From: Plasmodium brasilianum
Taxonomy: Eukaryota; Apicomplexa; Aconoidasida; Haemosporida; Plasmodiidae
Reading direction: 5' to 3'
Assembly: GCF_023973825.1 (NCBI RefSeq)
Contig: NC_090117.1
Span: 310,001 to 374,000, forward strand
Length of the DNA: 64,000 nt
The notes under the pieces were generated by a model. That model saw only the letters and a list, made by a program, of their open reading frames with translations. It ran no database searches and was not told where the DNA came from. Positions 11,180 to 21,400 of this stretch are shown in pieces. The translations under genes were made by a program, and so were the position numbers. The stretch's first letter is position 1, and every line of letters starts with the position of its first letter.

Positions 11180-12733
11180 ATGCATAAACTGAAGGTATTG
11201 CCTCTTTGTAAGCCCGCACAAGCCGTATCGATAAGAAACATGTGTACATCGAATAAGCCGTTCCTCAAGTTAGAAAACTTGAATAAGGAAAATTTCCAGC
11301 TCCTAAGGGAAAAGACATTAATACTGAAAAAAGAAAGAATCTATGTTGACATACCAAAAAAGAGCTTACATGTAACTAGTATTGAAAAATCATGCCCTCT
11401 AACATTTTTTATGTTAAAATATAAATATAAAATAGATATACAAAATATACAAATCAGAGTTGTAAAAGACATTGGTGAACTGTGTACAAATGATAACGAA
11501 ATTTATGATGAAAGTCAGATTGTTGACACATCCATACATTATGCAAATGATGCTAATAAATGTAGTGATAAAAAGGACGAAAATTTCTTAAAATCGTTTG
11601 TTCAATTTGATATACCCGTTTTGAAAGAATTTGATAGAGTATATTTTTTTAAACACATAATTGAAATAATAGATACGCTAGCAGCTGATGTAGTATATAG
11701 ACACAGTATAGGAGGGTATAAAAAAAATAATAAATACAATTTTGTAACAGTATTATTTAACAATTTAAAAGTATATGAAAAAAGTAAAATGCATCATGAG
11801 TTTTGTTTCTCTTTGCATGAACAAAAAGGATTGATTATAAATTGTTATATTGTTCATTCAGGAAATACTTCATATATACTAAAGCTAGATTTTTTTCAAG
11901 AAAATAAACTAATTTTTGATATATATGCAACTTTTGTTAATATAAATCATGTAACGTTTAAACCTCAAGAAGTTGTGCATGTTAATAATTTACTAAATAA
12001 TGAAAAATATGAACAAGTCAGGAAATTTGCATGTTATATTAAAGATATACAAAATATGTTTAATCACAAAGATATTAAAAATAAATGTTTACATCAAAAG
12101 GATATCCAATTTTTATTAAACTATTTTAAAGATATTAAAGTAGAGGAAGGAAAATCATATTTTTATAATAAAAATGTTAATAACAATACAAATATATATG
12201 ATGACCAACCAAATGAAAATAGTACACAAGAGAATGATGAAAAAAATACATTAACTATTATTGACAGTATGGTGGACACAAATAATTTATCTTTTTATAA
12301 AGGAAAAAACAATTTTTATTGTAAAGACTCCTATATTGAGTCTAAGCATTTTATATCCTCGGAGTTTAAAAACATACACAATTTTACATTTGGAGGATAT
12401 TTGGCCTATTTATCTTTTTGTCATGCTATGACCATAATCAAACATTTTATATCACATCCTATACTTATAGAAGTTAACGAAATACAATATATATTACCAG
12501 TTCCATACAATTCGGTTTTTTCCTTTAGAGGAAAAGTAGTATATTGTGATCAAGACAAAATTCAAATTAAAATTGTTGCCTATTGTTTTGATTTTAAAAA
12601 AAATGCCTACTATTTGACCACCATATTTGATATGTCCTTTGAAAACAACGCAGAAATTGCTTTTATTCCCCAATCAAATGAGGAAATTAAGCTCTACTTA
12701 TTTGCGTACATTCGTTCGCAGCTCTTGCCTTAG
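11180..12733 (+). CDS. Acyl-CoA thioesterase-like protein (double hotdog, ACOT9 type), probably organellar
   Basis: A complete single-exon protein of 517 residues. Residues 1-30 are basic and Ser/Thr-bearing with few acidic residues, resembling a mitochondrial (or apicoplast) presequence. Two hotdog-fold regions can be made out. The first, about residues 150-275, has FFKHIIEIIDTLAADVVYRH and a later block ending IYATFVNIN, matching the ACOT9-like pattern of a helix after the catalytic loop and a closing ATFV strand. The second, about 395-500, has FTFGGYLAYLSFCHAM, the usual [NxVF]GG helix, then VFSFRGKVVYCD. A low-complexity Asn/Asp insert separates them. Such enzymes hydrolyse acyl-CoA to free fatty acid and CoA. 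Activity here is inferred; the second helix lacks an obvious acidic catalytic residue. The ATG at 11180 is the first in frame that keeps the leader. Confidence 0.72.
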   Translation: MHKLKVLPLCKPAQAVSIRNMCTSNKPFLKLENLNKENFQLLREKTLILKKERIYVDIPKKSLHVTSIEKSCPLTFFMLKYKYKIDIQNIQIRVVKDIGELCTNDNEIYDESQIVDTSIHYANDANKCSDKKDENFLKSFVQFDIPVLKEFDRVYFFKHIIEIIDTLAADVVYRHSIGGYKKNNKYNFVTVLFNNLKVYEKSKMHHEFCFSLHEQKGLIINCYIVHSGNTSYILKLDFFQENKLIFDIYATFVNINHVTFKPQEVVHVNNLLNNEKYEQVRKFACYIKDIQNMFNHKDIKNKCLHQKDIQFLLNYFKDIKVEEGKSYFYNKNVNNNTNIYDDQPNENSTQENDEKNTLTIIDSMVDTNNLSFYKGKNNFYCKDSYIESKHFISSEFKNIHNFTFGGYLAYLSFCHAMTIIKHFISHPILIEVNEIQYILPVPYNSVFSFRGKVVYCDQDKIQIKIVAYCFDFKKNAYYLTTIFDMSFENNAEIAFIPQSNEEIKLYLFAYIRSQLLP

Positions 12734-13486
12734 CACTTTCCTTAGCAGCTTACGTACACTTTTTTTTTTTTTTTTTTTTTCCTGAACAATTGCTTAATTT
12801 CGTGTACACACAGGTGTTTATACATGTGTATGAATAGCTAGCTTTTTTATTTTTTCTTGCATATCAGAAAAAAAAAAAAAATTATTGCTGTTCATATACT
12901 TTGTGCGAAGCATTGACAAATAAATGTTATTTTTTTGAGTAGTTTTATTATGCTTCTATCCATTTTTCATTTCTTTTCGTTTACTGACTTTTTTTTTTTT
13001 TTTTTTTTTACGTCCGTTCAGTAAAAATAAATTGATAATAATACGGGCCTTACTGTGAACAAATTCCCATCTTCTCATTTCGTCCAATTTCCCCTAAGGG
13101 ATTAAAGAAAAAGGCAAAAAAAAATAGCAATAATAAAATTATTTTGCGCTTCTCTTTTTCATTTTGTTCATTGGGAAATAATATGAAAAAAAAAAAAAGG
13201 TGAATTCTCTTTTTATTTAGCACTTTTTGCTGTAAAAAAGGGGACAGTGAAAGACGTAAAAGCAGATGGTATATCATCCCAACTGCAACGGACTCTTTTG
13301 GTAATTTTCGTTAACGTCAGAATTGCTTCTTAGTTTTTTGAATTTTTGTTAAAATAACATAAAATGAAAATAGAACTTTTCTTTCTATACACACATGTAA
13401 CAGTACATGCAATTCGCACATACACACATAATATACATATATATACTGCTGTGTGTATGTAATATAAAAAAAAAAAAATTCTTGGC
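12734..13486. other. Convergent intergenic spacer
   Basis: The 3' flanks of the thioesterase-like gene and of RPS26. It holds T- and A-runs (for example about 12760-12780 and 12990-13010) and a (TA)-rich stretch just 3' of RPS26. Nothing else was seen. Confidence 0.6.
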
Positions 13487-13810
13487 TTATAATTGGGACG
13501 GGTTGACATGTTTGGCTGTCTCTTTTCTTACTCTTCTCTGCTCTCTTGATCTAACTCTCACAAAACGAGAATGAATTGCACACGAAACACAATAACACTG
13601 TTTGATATACAATTTTGGTAGTTGAAATGTAGAGTATACGGATGCTTCCTTTATATCCCTTTGTGCTGATGTATCTACAATATTTCTTATGTTAAATCTT
13701 TTAATCGCTTTATCTTTGGGTACACATCTTCCACAGTTGGAACATCTCAGAGGGTTTACGTGCCCCCTGTTGTGCTTCGATCTTCCTCCATTTCTTCGTT
13801 TCTTTGGCAT
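13487..13810 (-). CDS. RPS26: 40S ribosomal protein S26
   Basis: A complete 107-residue S26e protein in a single exon. The N-terminus is [18 protein letters not shown], the canonical start of this family. Zinc-ligand cysteines are at 23, 26, 74 and 77 (CSNC and CVSC). The conserved core around [12 protein letters not shown] is present. S26 sits at the mRNA exit channel of the small ribosomal subunit in the cytosol and contacts mRNA upstream of the start codon. A longer in-frame reading upstream (to 13943) is just 5' UTR in other frames and was not used. It is divergent from the EAPP-family gene. Confidence 0.98.
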
Positions 13811-13963
13811 TTTGCTTTAAAAAAACTTTCACAAAAATAGATAAATAAAATAGGGAAATGGGGGGAAAAAGATAGTTTATCAATTTTAAATTGAAAATAA
13901 ATAAAACAAAATGAAAAATGAAAATGCAATTCAAACTTAACACATTATATTATACATACGTAC

Positions 13964-14003
<40 letters not shown>

Positions 14004-15641
14004 GTGCGCACTTATACATGTATGCATTATATTATTTTTGTAGGTTCTTATAAAAAGGAAAACTAAAACGATTATATGAATTAAACATCTTTTTTGGTAA
14101 TTTTTTATCCTTTCTTTTTTTACCTGTAATAATTTTATTTGTTAAATTATGTGAAAGAATTAAGGTAATTTCTACTCAATAGTATTTCTATTTTTTTTTG
14201 TTGAGTGACAATATGCGTTATTATGTTTTCACAATTTGCAGAATTATAAGAATTTTCAATTTCTTACAAAACTATTTTTTAAAAAACATATTTTAATAAC
14301 ACATTATATGGTGAAAATAAAATATATATAGTAATAAAGTAATAAAATAATGTAATTAAATATCTATTCATTTTACGTAAATATATGTTGCATATAAATA
14401 TATATATATAATATATATGTACGTAGGTATAAATATGCGCAGTGACTGAGATTAGCGGCATATAAGTTATAAAAAAAAAAAATTATTTGTCAGTACGATG
14501 AAAAATATATATATATATATACGGTATAGCAAAATCTCTGTACTTTTTTAGTATTCTTTAAACCCCTTTAAAGGCTTTTTTTTTTTTTTTTTAACATTTC
14601 AAAGCTATTTTAATATAGTTTCAACATTTTGATAATTTATTATTTTTTATTTTAATTTTTTGGTAAATATAGATTCTTAAAAAAAATAAGCCAAATATTT
14701 CATTTTTTGTCACATTATTGGGTGTACAAAATTAAACACTTTTTTTGAACAATCAAATCGTTTCACTCTGCTAAGTAGCACGTATATATATATATATATA
14801 TATATTTATATTCATACTTATATTTATATTTGTACAAAGATGGTTGTACAGGTCCTCCAAGAAATAAGAGAAGAATTAAGTTTACTTTTTTTTCTCCAAA
14901 AAAATAAAATTATTTTAAGATCTGAAAAAAAAAACCTTTAATGATATAAATAAATTTATATATAGTATGTATGTATGTACGTTTGTATATGTATATACCT
15001 GCATAAGTCTGACAGGTGTATTCATGGTAAACTTTGGAAAACAGTTTTAGAAAATTAAGCAACAGGGAGTCAATCCTTTTTAAATTAATTTTATCGTACA
15101 ACATTAAGTTAAATATTTTATTCTTTTATTTACCCAGCCTCCACTGTGGAAAGTATATGCATGTATGTATAAAAACATACATGCATATACACTTTTATTT
15201 GTACATAAAAACACAAATTACAAATAAGCTGAATTTACATTTAATAAAATGTGCGAACTGTGTTAGAAATTTTTCCGAATCGTAAAAAAGCTGAACTGAC
15301 AGCATAATTTGTTAATACATTGTAGTACGTTTCGAAAAAAAAAAAAAAAGTTAAAAAGGAAAGATATTTTCATTAATTCATTTTTTTTTTAAAAAATTAA
15401 ATTCTCATAAGTTTTTTGTTTTATTTTGTACATTCTATAAAAACAAAAATAAAAAGGGAACTACAGTATACTTTTGAGACTCTATGTTATACTCAGACAG
15501 GATATTTTTTAATACATACTTGCACATATATATATATATATGCATACATTTGTTTTTATAAAAAGAAGAGATAAATTATGAAAGCGTTCATAATTTTTTT
15601 TCCTTAAAATTTTAAGTACTTATTCCGGCATATAAACATAC

Positions 15642-15694
<53 letters not shown>

Positions 15695-15810
15695 TATAAG
15701 TATATGCATACTTATATATATACATATACGAATACTTATTCATACATATACATATGTGTGTGGGTATGTACCCCCATTTTCTTTTCCCCTAAGTTCGAAC
15801 TTCACTTCAC
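13811..15810. promoter_or_regulatory. Divergent upstream region of RPS26 and the EAPP-like gene
   Basis: Two kb between divergent start codons. There are TA tracts at about 13970-14000, 14785-14805 and 15650-15690, and T/A runs. An open frame near 15034-15285 has no ATG at its start and looks like chance. No defined motif can be called; the promoters of both genes must lie within it. Confidence 0.45.
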
Positions 15811-17243
15811 ATGAATGCAAAAAAAGTAAATAATGTCATTAATCTTTTAATTAATGAAATAAAATTAAATGAACAGTCAGAAATTACACAAGATTTATCT
15901 AAAGAAAAAGGAATAAATGTTGCAAAGTCATTTTTGAATATTAACTGTTCAGGTAAAAAAGAAAAAATGAAATAAAAGAAAAAATGAAATAAAAGAAAAA
16001 AGAGAAATAAAAGAAAAAAAAGAAAAACAAAGGCTCAATTTATATTCCTTTTTTTAATAGCACAATTTTTCCATTTTTCTGAACAAGTTCATTCCATTTG
16101 CAACGAATGTTTCTATTATTACTGAAAATTTTAAATACGTATAAATACTTGTTTCTCACATTAATACACAGGCAAAGAAAAAGTTTATAATCCTACAAAG
16201 AGAGAACAAAAGGGAGACCAGCAAAATGTAGGAAATGAACAAAATGTAGAAAATGAAGAAAATGTAGGAAATGAAGAAAATGTAGAAAATGCCCCAAATA
16301 ACGACAGACAAAATATACCGGATGAACAGAAGGAACTCAGTGACTATAACACGGACGATGACGTTATTGGTGATATGGAAAAAGCGGGTTTGGAATTCTA
16401 TGATGACAAGATTGATGATTATGATGAAGAATATGTAAATAAAAAATATAGTAAGGCTCTAAACATTATTAAATCAAAACGTTTTAAAATTTTTCGTCAA
16501 AATTGGGCTTATATATGAGGATCTTTATTATTCAGATATTTTGTAATCTATTCGTTAACATTTTTATGTTCTATTATCTGCATTCGTTCTTTCCTTCCTT
16601 CATTCGTTCCTTCATTCATTTATTCATTCATTTATTCATTCATTCATTCATTCATTTTTTTTTTTTTTTTTTTTGTTCCAGGATTTTGCACAAAAAGCTG
16701 TGACTCAAGTTTGTGCTGCTGTGGTTGCTTCATACCTGTTTGTTATCAAAGTCAAAGGTATGTCAATTATTATTATAATATTATATTTATTTATTTATTC
16801 TTTTTTTTTAAATCCATTTTTTTTCCCCATTTTATATTTAACGCTCTCCTTTTATGTTATTTTTTTTTATATTTTAACGCTTCTTTTCCAATTTTTTTTA
16901 CTTTATCCTGTATTATCATAGACATGAATATTATGTGAATCAGTACAGAAGTTTATATGCTGTTAATATAAAGATAGACGAAGAAACAACATTAAATGAG
17001 CATGATGTTAATCTTAAAAAGAACGCTAAAGGATATAGTGCAGGTCTAAAGGAAGAAATGAAAGATAAAGAGGACGAAGTTATAAATAACAGTATAATGC
17101 AAAATACTGGATGTGTAAAAATTCCGGGAAATCAAAAATTACAAAAATATCATGCTGTTTTTTGTATAAATTGTAATAATCATATTGCATATTTTGAAAT
17201 AAAAAAAAAAATTTTCCACTTTTTTGATGTCCTACCAGATTAA
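15811..17243 (+). CDS. EAPP-family protein (E2F-associated phosphoprotein-like), zinc-binding
   Basis: Four exons join in phase: 15811-15952, 16172-16450, 16682-16757 and 16922-17243, giving 272 residues. All junctions are GT/AG. The identification rests on the C-terminal half. After an acidic region ([16 protein letters not shown]) comes a cysteine-rich block at residues 143-164, then [18 protein letters not shown], which matches the EAPP pattern CPxC-x4-CxxC-QRHE-x-Y. A final FCINC (Cys247, Cys250) follows, with FHFFDVLPD at the very end, as in EAPP. The fourth expected cysteine is Ser164 (CYQS). The N-terminal third is Asn/Glu-rich, with repeats of ENVGNEQ type. EAPP in animals is a nuclear protein linked to E2F transcription; its role in parasites, which lack obvious E2F, is unknown. 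Exon 3 is read in a different frame from the long open frame overlapping it. Confidence 0.85.
16590..16670. repeat. ATTC tetranucleotide repeat and T run inside EAPP intron 2
   Basis: About 15 ATTC/TTTATTC units are followed by a T-run that forms the polypyrimidine tract just before the acceptor AG at 16680-16681. Length variation here would change the branch-to-acceptor spacing. Confidence 0.85.
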
Positions 17244-17551
17244 ATATATATATATATAAATGTACATGTTCTACTTATATTCATCATTTTTACGGTTATG
17301 CCTTTTTTTTTATTTTTTAAATTTGAAAATTTTTTTTAAAAACTATTTTTTATTAGTTAATTATTTTGTAATAATTTAACTCTTCAACAAGTAGTAAAGA
17401 TTTTAAAACTTGCTCACTCTTTTTATTACTCCTACTCCTAGTTTTTTTTCCCCTTCCACTGATATATAGTATCACAAGGGGTAACAATATTCTTTGCTAA
17501 TAAGCATATGTAAAGGCAAAAATAAGAAACATAAATTATAAAGCGAAAAAA

Positions 17552-17586
<35 letters not shown>

Positions 17587-18432
17587 CATACAGAAAATAA
17601 ATAAAAGCTTATTAAAGGAAAAAATGAAGAAGTAAAAAATGAAAAGGGAACAAAAAATTATCTTTTTCGAGATGTAAATTTTTTTTTTTTTTTTTTTTTT
17701 CTTGTTCCAAAAAAAAAGATTTTAAAAAAAAAAAAACATTGATACTCGTTTTAATCTAACAAATATATGCAAATTGTATGTATGTGAATGTTTTCTTTTT
17801 TTTTTTTTAAGTTTTATTTTTTTAATATTTTCTTTTTTTTTCCTTTTTACGAGAATTCGTTTTTTTTTTTTTTTTTTTTGCATTAATTTTTTTGTATTAT
17901 TGTTTCCTTGCCACTTTGTTTCGTTCCCCTTGTTTCTTGTACTTCGTTTCTTCGCTTTTTCGCTTCTTTGATTTTTCGTTACTTCGCTTTTTCGTTTCTT
18001 CTCTTTTTCGTTTCTTCTCTTTTTCGTTTCTTCTCTTTTTCGTTTCTTCTCTTTTTCGTTTCTTCTCTTTTTCCCTTCTTCTCTACTTCCCTTCTTCCCT
18101 TCTTACACTTTGTTTCTTTGTCATTTTGTTCTTATTTTTGTTTTATTTTCTATCATTTTGAATATGTGGGCGTGTATGGTCACTCGATGAAAAAAAAAAA
18201 ATATATGACATATACATCTTTTTCGTGTAACCGCAGAGAATTATCGTATCAAAAGAAATAATTTCAAGATGGTTTTCTGTTCATAATGAGAAATGTACGG
18301 AATACGTTGTTCTATATTTACTCATCTTTATTTGAAATTTAATTAATGATTATATAATCCTTGATATATGTTGTAAAAGATAAAGATTACATTTGTTCAT
18401 AAAAAAAAAAAAAAAAAAAAAAAAAAGAAAAA
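17244..18432. other. Spacer between two plus-strand genes
   Basis: It carries the EAPP-like 3' flank and the promoter of the seven-exon gene. It holds A- and T-runs, a 16-bp CGTTTCTTCTCTTTTT array at about 17935-18085, and a long A-run ending about 6 nt before the next ATG. The pyrimidine-rich open frames across it are repeat artefacts. Confidence 0.6.
17935..18085. repeat. 16-bp pyrimidine minisatellite CGTTTCTTCTCTTTTT
   Basis: About eight copies, with degenerate copies on the left. It forms a nearly pure polypyrimidine strand roughly 400 bp upstream of the seven-exon gene. It is open in several frames. Confidence 0.85.
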
Positions 18433-21400
18433 ATGACAGAACAAAAAAATAACAGTGAGCAAATTAAAAATGAAAACAATGAAAATAAATACTTTTCTCA
18501 ATTTTACTCATTTTTAAATTCCAATTATATTAAAAACTCTTTTGAAAACAAGTTAGAACAAGTCCAAAATAAAAAGAGAAAACCCTTATCTTCTAGAAAA
18601 GCCTACAAGTATCTCATCCAAAAATTTAAGAAAGTTTGAATAAAAAAAAAAGAAAAAATAATCATTTTTTCCATTATCATGTACTCCTTATTGATACAGT
18701 CGATTTATAATTTTCATAGTATTAAGCACACACACATATGTACATATTTTCTCTCTTCGCTTAATTTTCCCGTTTTGTACTTTTGAAGGTAGCCATAGAT
18801 TGTAATTTATTTTCTGAAGAAATTGAAGTGCACAATGAAAATGAAAAACTCATCATACAGTTGTTTGGAAAAAGCTCAGTTACATTAAAAAAACTTTATA
18901 AAAAGAAAAGACTTATTGATCACTACTTTTTCCTTCTTATATTATTTAATATACTTTCAAATTTACCCTATTCTATTATACCTATTCAGAAGGTAAAACA
19001 TAACAGTTGTTTCCTATCTTTTGCAATTAAAATGTCTCAAATAATATACTCGTGCATTTACTCATAATGATACTAAACCGCATTCGCATACTCGTACGCA
19101 TAATGATAATAAAACCCACACGCATACACATACTCATAGGAATTACCCTACATTTATCTTCTCACAGTTTATAGACATATGTGACCACTACATGGCCTAT
19201 GGAGTAAACCTTTTAATAAATTTAAATTGCTCATTATACAATAAAAAAAAAAAAATTCATAAAATATACTTCGAACCGGTAATTTTTGCATATATAATTT
19301 TTTTAATGTTTGTTTGAGTAAGTATGTATGTGCGTATGTACGTATATCTTTCCATTTTGTATGTACCATTACTTATTCGCCTAAGCAGCCTTTTGTTCAC
19401 TTCACGTGTTGAGCCTATTTTTTGTATGTCCACGTGCTCACTTACATGTCGACAATTCTTTTGCTTACAACGCAGGTGTATTACTTGTTCACTTCATTGT
19501 GGAATAACCATTTTTTCCACATCTCCCTGTCTAACACGATGGTAAGTAAAATGAGTGATAATATGATGCGATGGTATGAAGCAAGGCATTGAGTGAGATA
19601 TAAATGAAAAATGAAGTGTGAAATGAAGTGTGCAATGAAGAGTGAAATGAAGTGTGAAATAAAAGTGAAAAATAAAACAAATATGTAACAAGCAATTATG
19701 TACACATTTTTCTTTTTTTTTTTTTTTCTGACTTGTTCAGCTAATTTTATCTTTTTTCTATAAAATTTACATTATTCTGAAAAAGCTAGAAATTAGAAAT
19801 GTAAATTTGTTTGACAACATATATGTCTTGTGCGCCTCCTATGTGAACAAGATAAATTCCATGTTATGGTAAAATAAACACATGTATAAACACATGTATA
19901 AACACATGTATATATATATATATATATAAAGCAAGATAATTTCATTATTTCGTAGAAGATGAGAATCTGCTGACTTGTTACATAAGTGCAAATGAGTAAA
20001 TATATGAAAGCAGCTTTTTCATTCATGCGCCTTTTAGTTTTTTTGTTTCGTTAAATTTGTTTCACATTTTTTTATTCGTAATACCACGTTCATTTTTACG
20101 CTCTTATTTGCTATCAATTTTCCTCCTGTTATGCTTCACTTATTCTATTTCTGTCATGTACTCATCAAACCCCTTTCCCCGCCCCCCCTCTCTTATTTTT
20201 CTCTTTTACATCTCAACCGCAGGTTTAGCATATTTCTGATCATTAAAAGAATGCTCATAGACGAATGTGAAATAAAGATAATTAAGAAGAGGGGTACGTA
20301 TTTAATTTTACCTATATTTATTGATATAATAAAAATATTGGGTGTATATGATGAAATAATAAAAAAGACAAACATAAGTCCACTAGTAAAACAATATGAA
20401 GAATTAAAATTATTTTTGTTATTATTTTTTCACAAATTATTGTATAATTTAATAACAGAACATGAAATGCTACCAAGGAATATTTTTAAATATTTGCAAA
20501 TAAATAATAATATTATATTAAATAAAAAAAAAAAAAAAAAGAAAGAAAGTAATGTATTGTTTTCAGACCATTGTAATAACAATAGTGCGAGTGACTTATA
20601 TAATAGTTTTTACAAATATGCCAATACGATTAATGAGAAGTATGTATTTTTTTCATTTTTTGAAAATTTTTGTTTATATAACACTTTTACTGATGATGGA
20701 AAGTCAAACGAGTCTCTACCCTCTATCCCTTTTTCCTTTTCCTTGAATTCGGTCATCTCGTCAATCCTATCGAGCGAAAGGGAGAAGTACAAAAAGGAGA
20801 TGAGAAAAAATGAAATTAGCAATAAGGAGATTAGCAGAAATAAAATTAGCAGGAATGAATTTAGCAGAAATAAAATTAGCAGGAATGAATTTAGCAGAAA
20901 TAAAATTAGCAGAAATGAATTTAGCAGAAATAAAATTAGCAGAAATGAATTTAGCAGAAATAAAATTAGCAGAAATGAATTTAGCAGAAATGAATTTAAC
21001 AAAAACCAGATGAGCTATAACGAGGTGAACAGTGAGGGAAAAGAAAAGGAAAAAAACGATCACAGCAGAAGTGGTAACTTGCCCACTATACCGGATTACA
21101 CATCGTGTGCAGCAAATGAACAGAAACTATCACAAATAATAAAAATATACAAAAACAAAATAGATATCTTAAATATGCAGTACACGCATTTTTTTATACA
21201 CAAATACAAGAATGAGAGTAAATACATTTTGCTTATTAAAAGTTATTTCAACGATTACTTATGTGCGCTTGTAAATAGCTTGTATATCTATTCAAAGATC
21301 ATATACTCGGGTAGGTTATTTGGGTCGTGTGCCGGAAAAGCGAGTGGTACTGAGGAGAATGGCGGTGATAACAACAGCAGTAATATCAACGGCAGTTATA

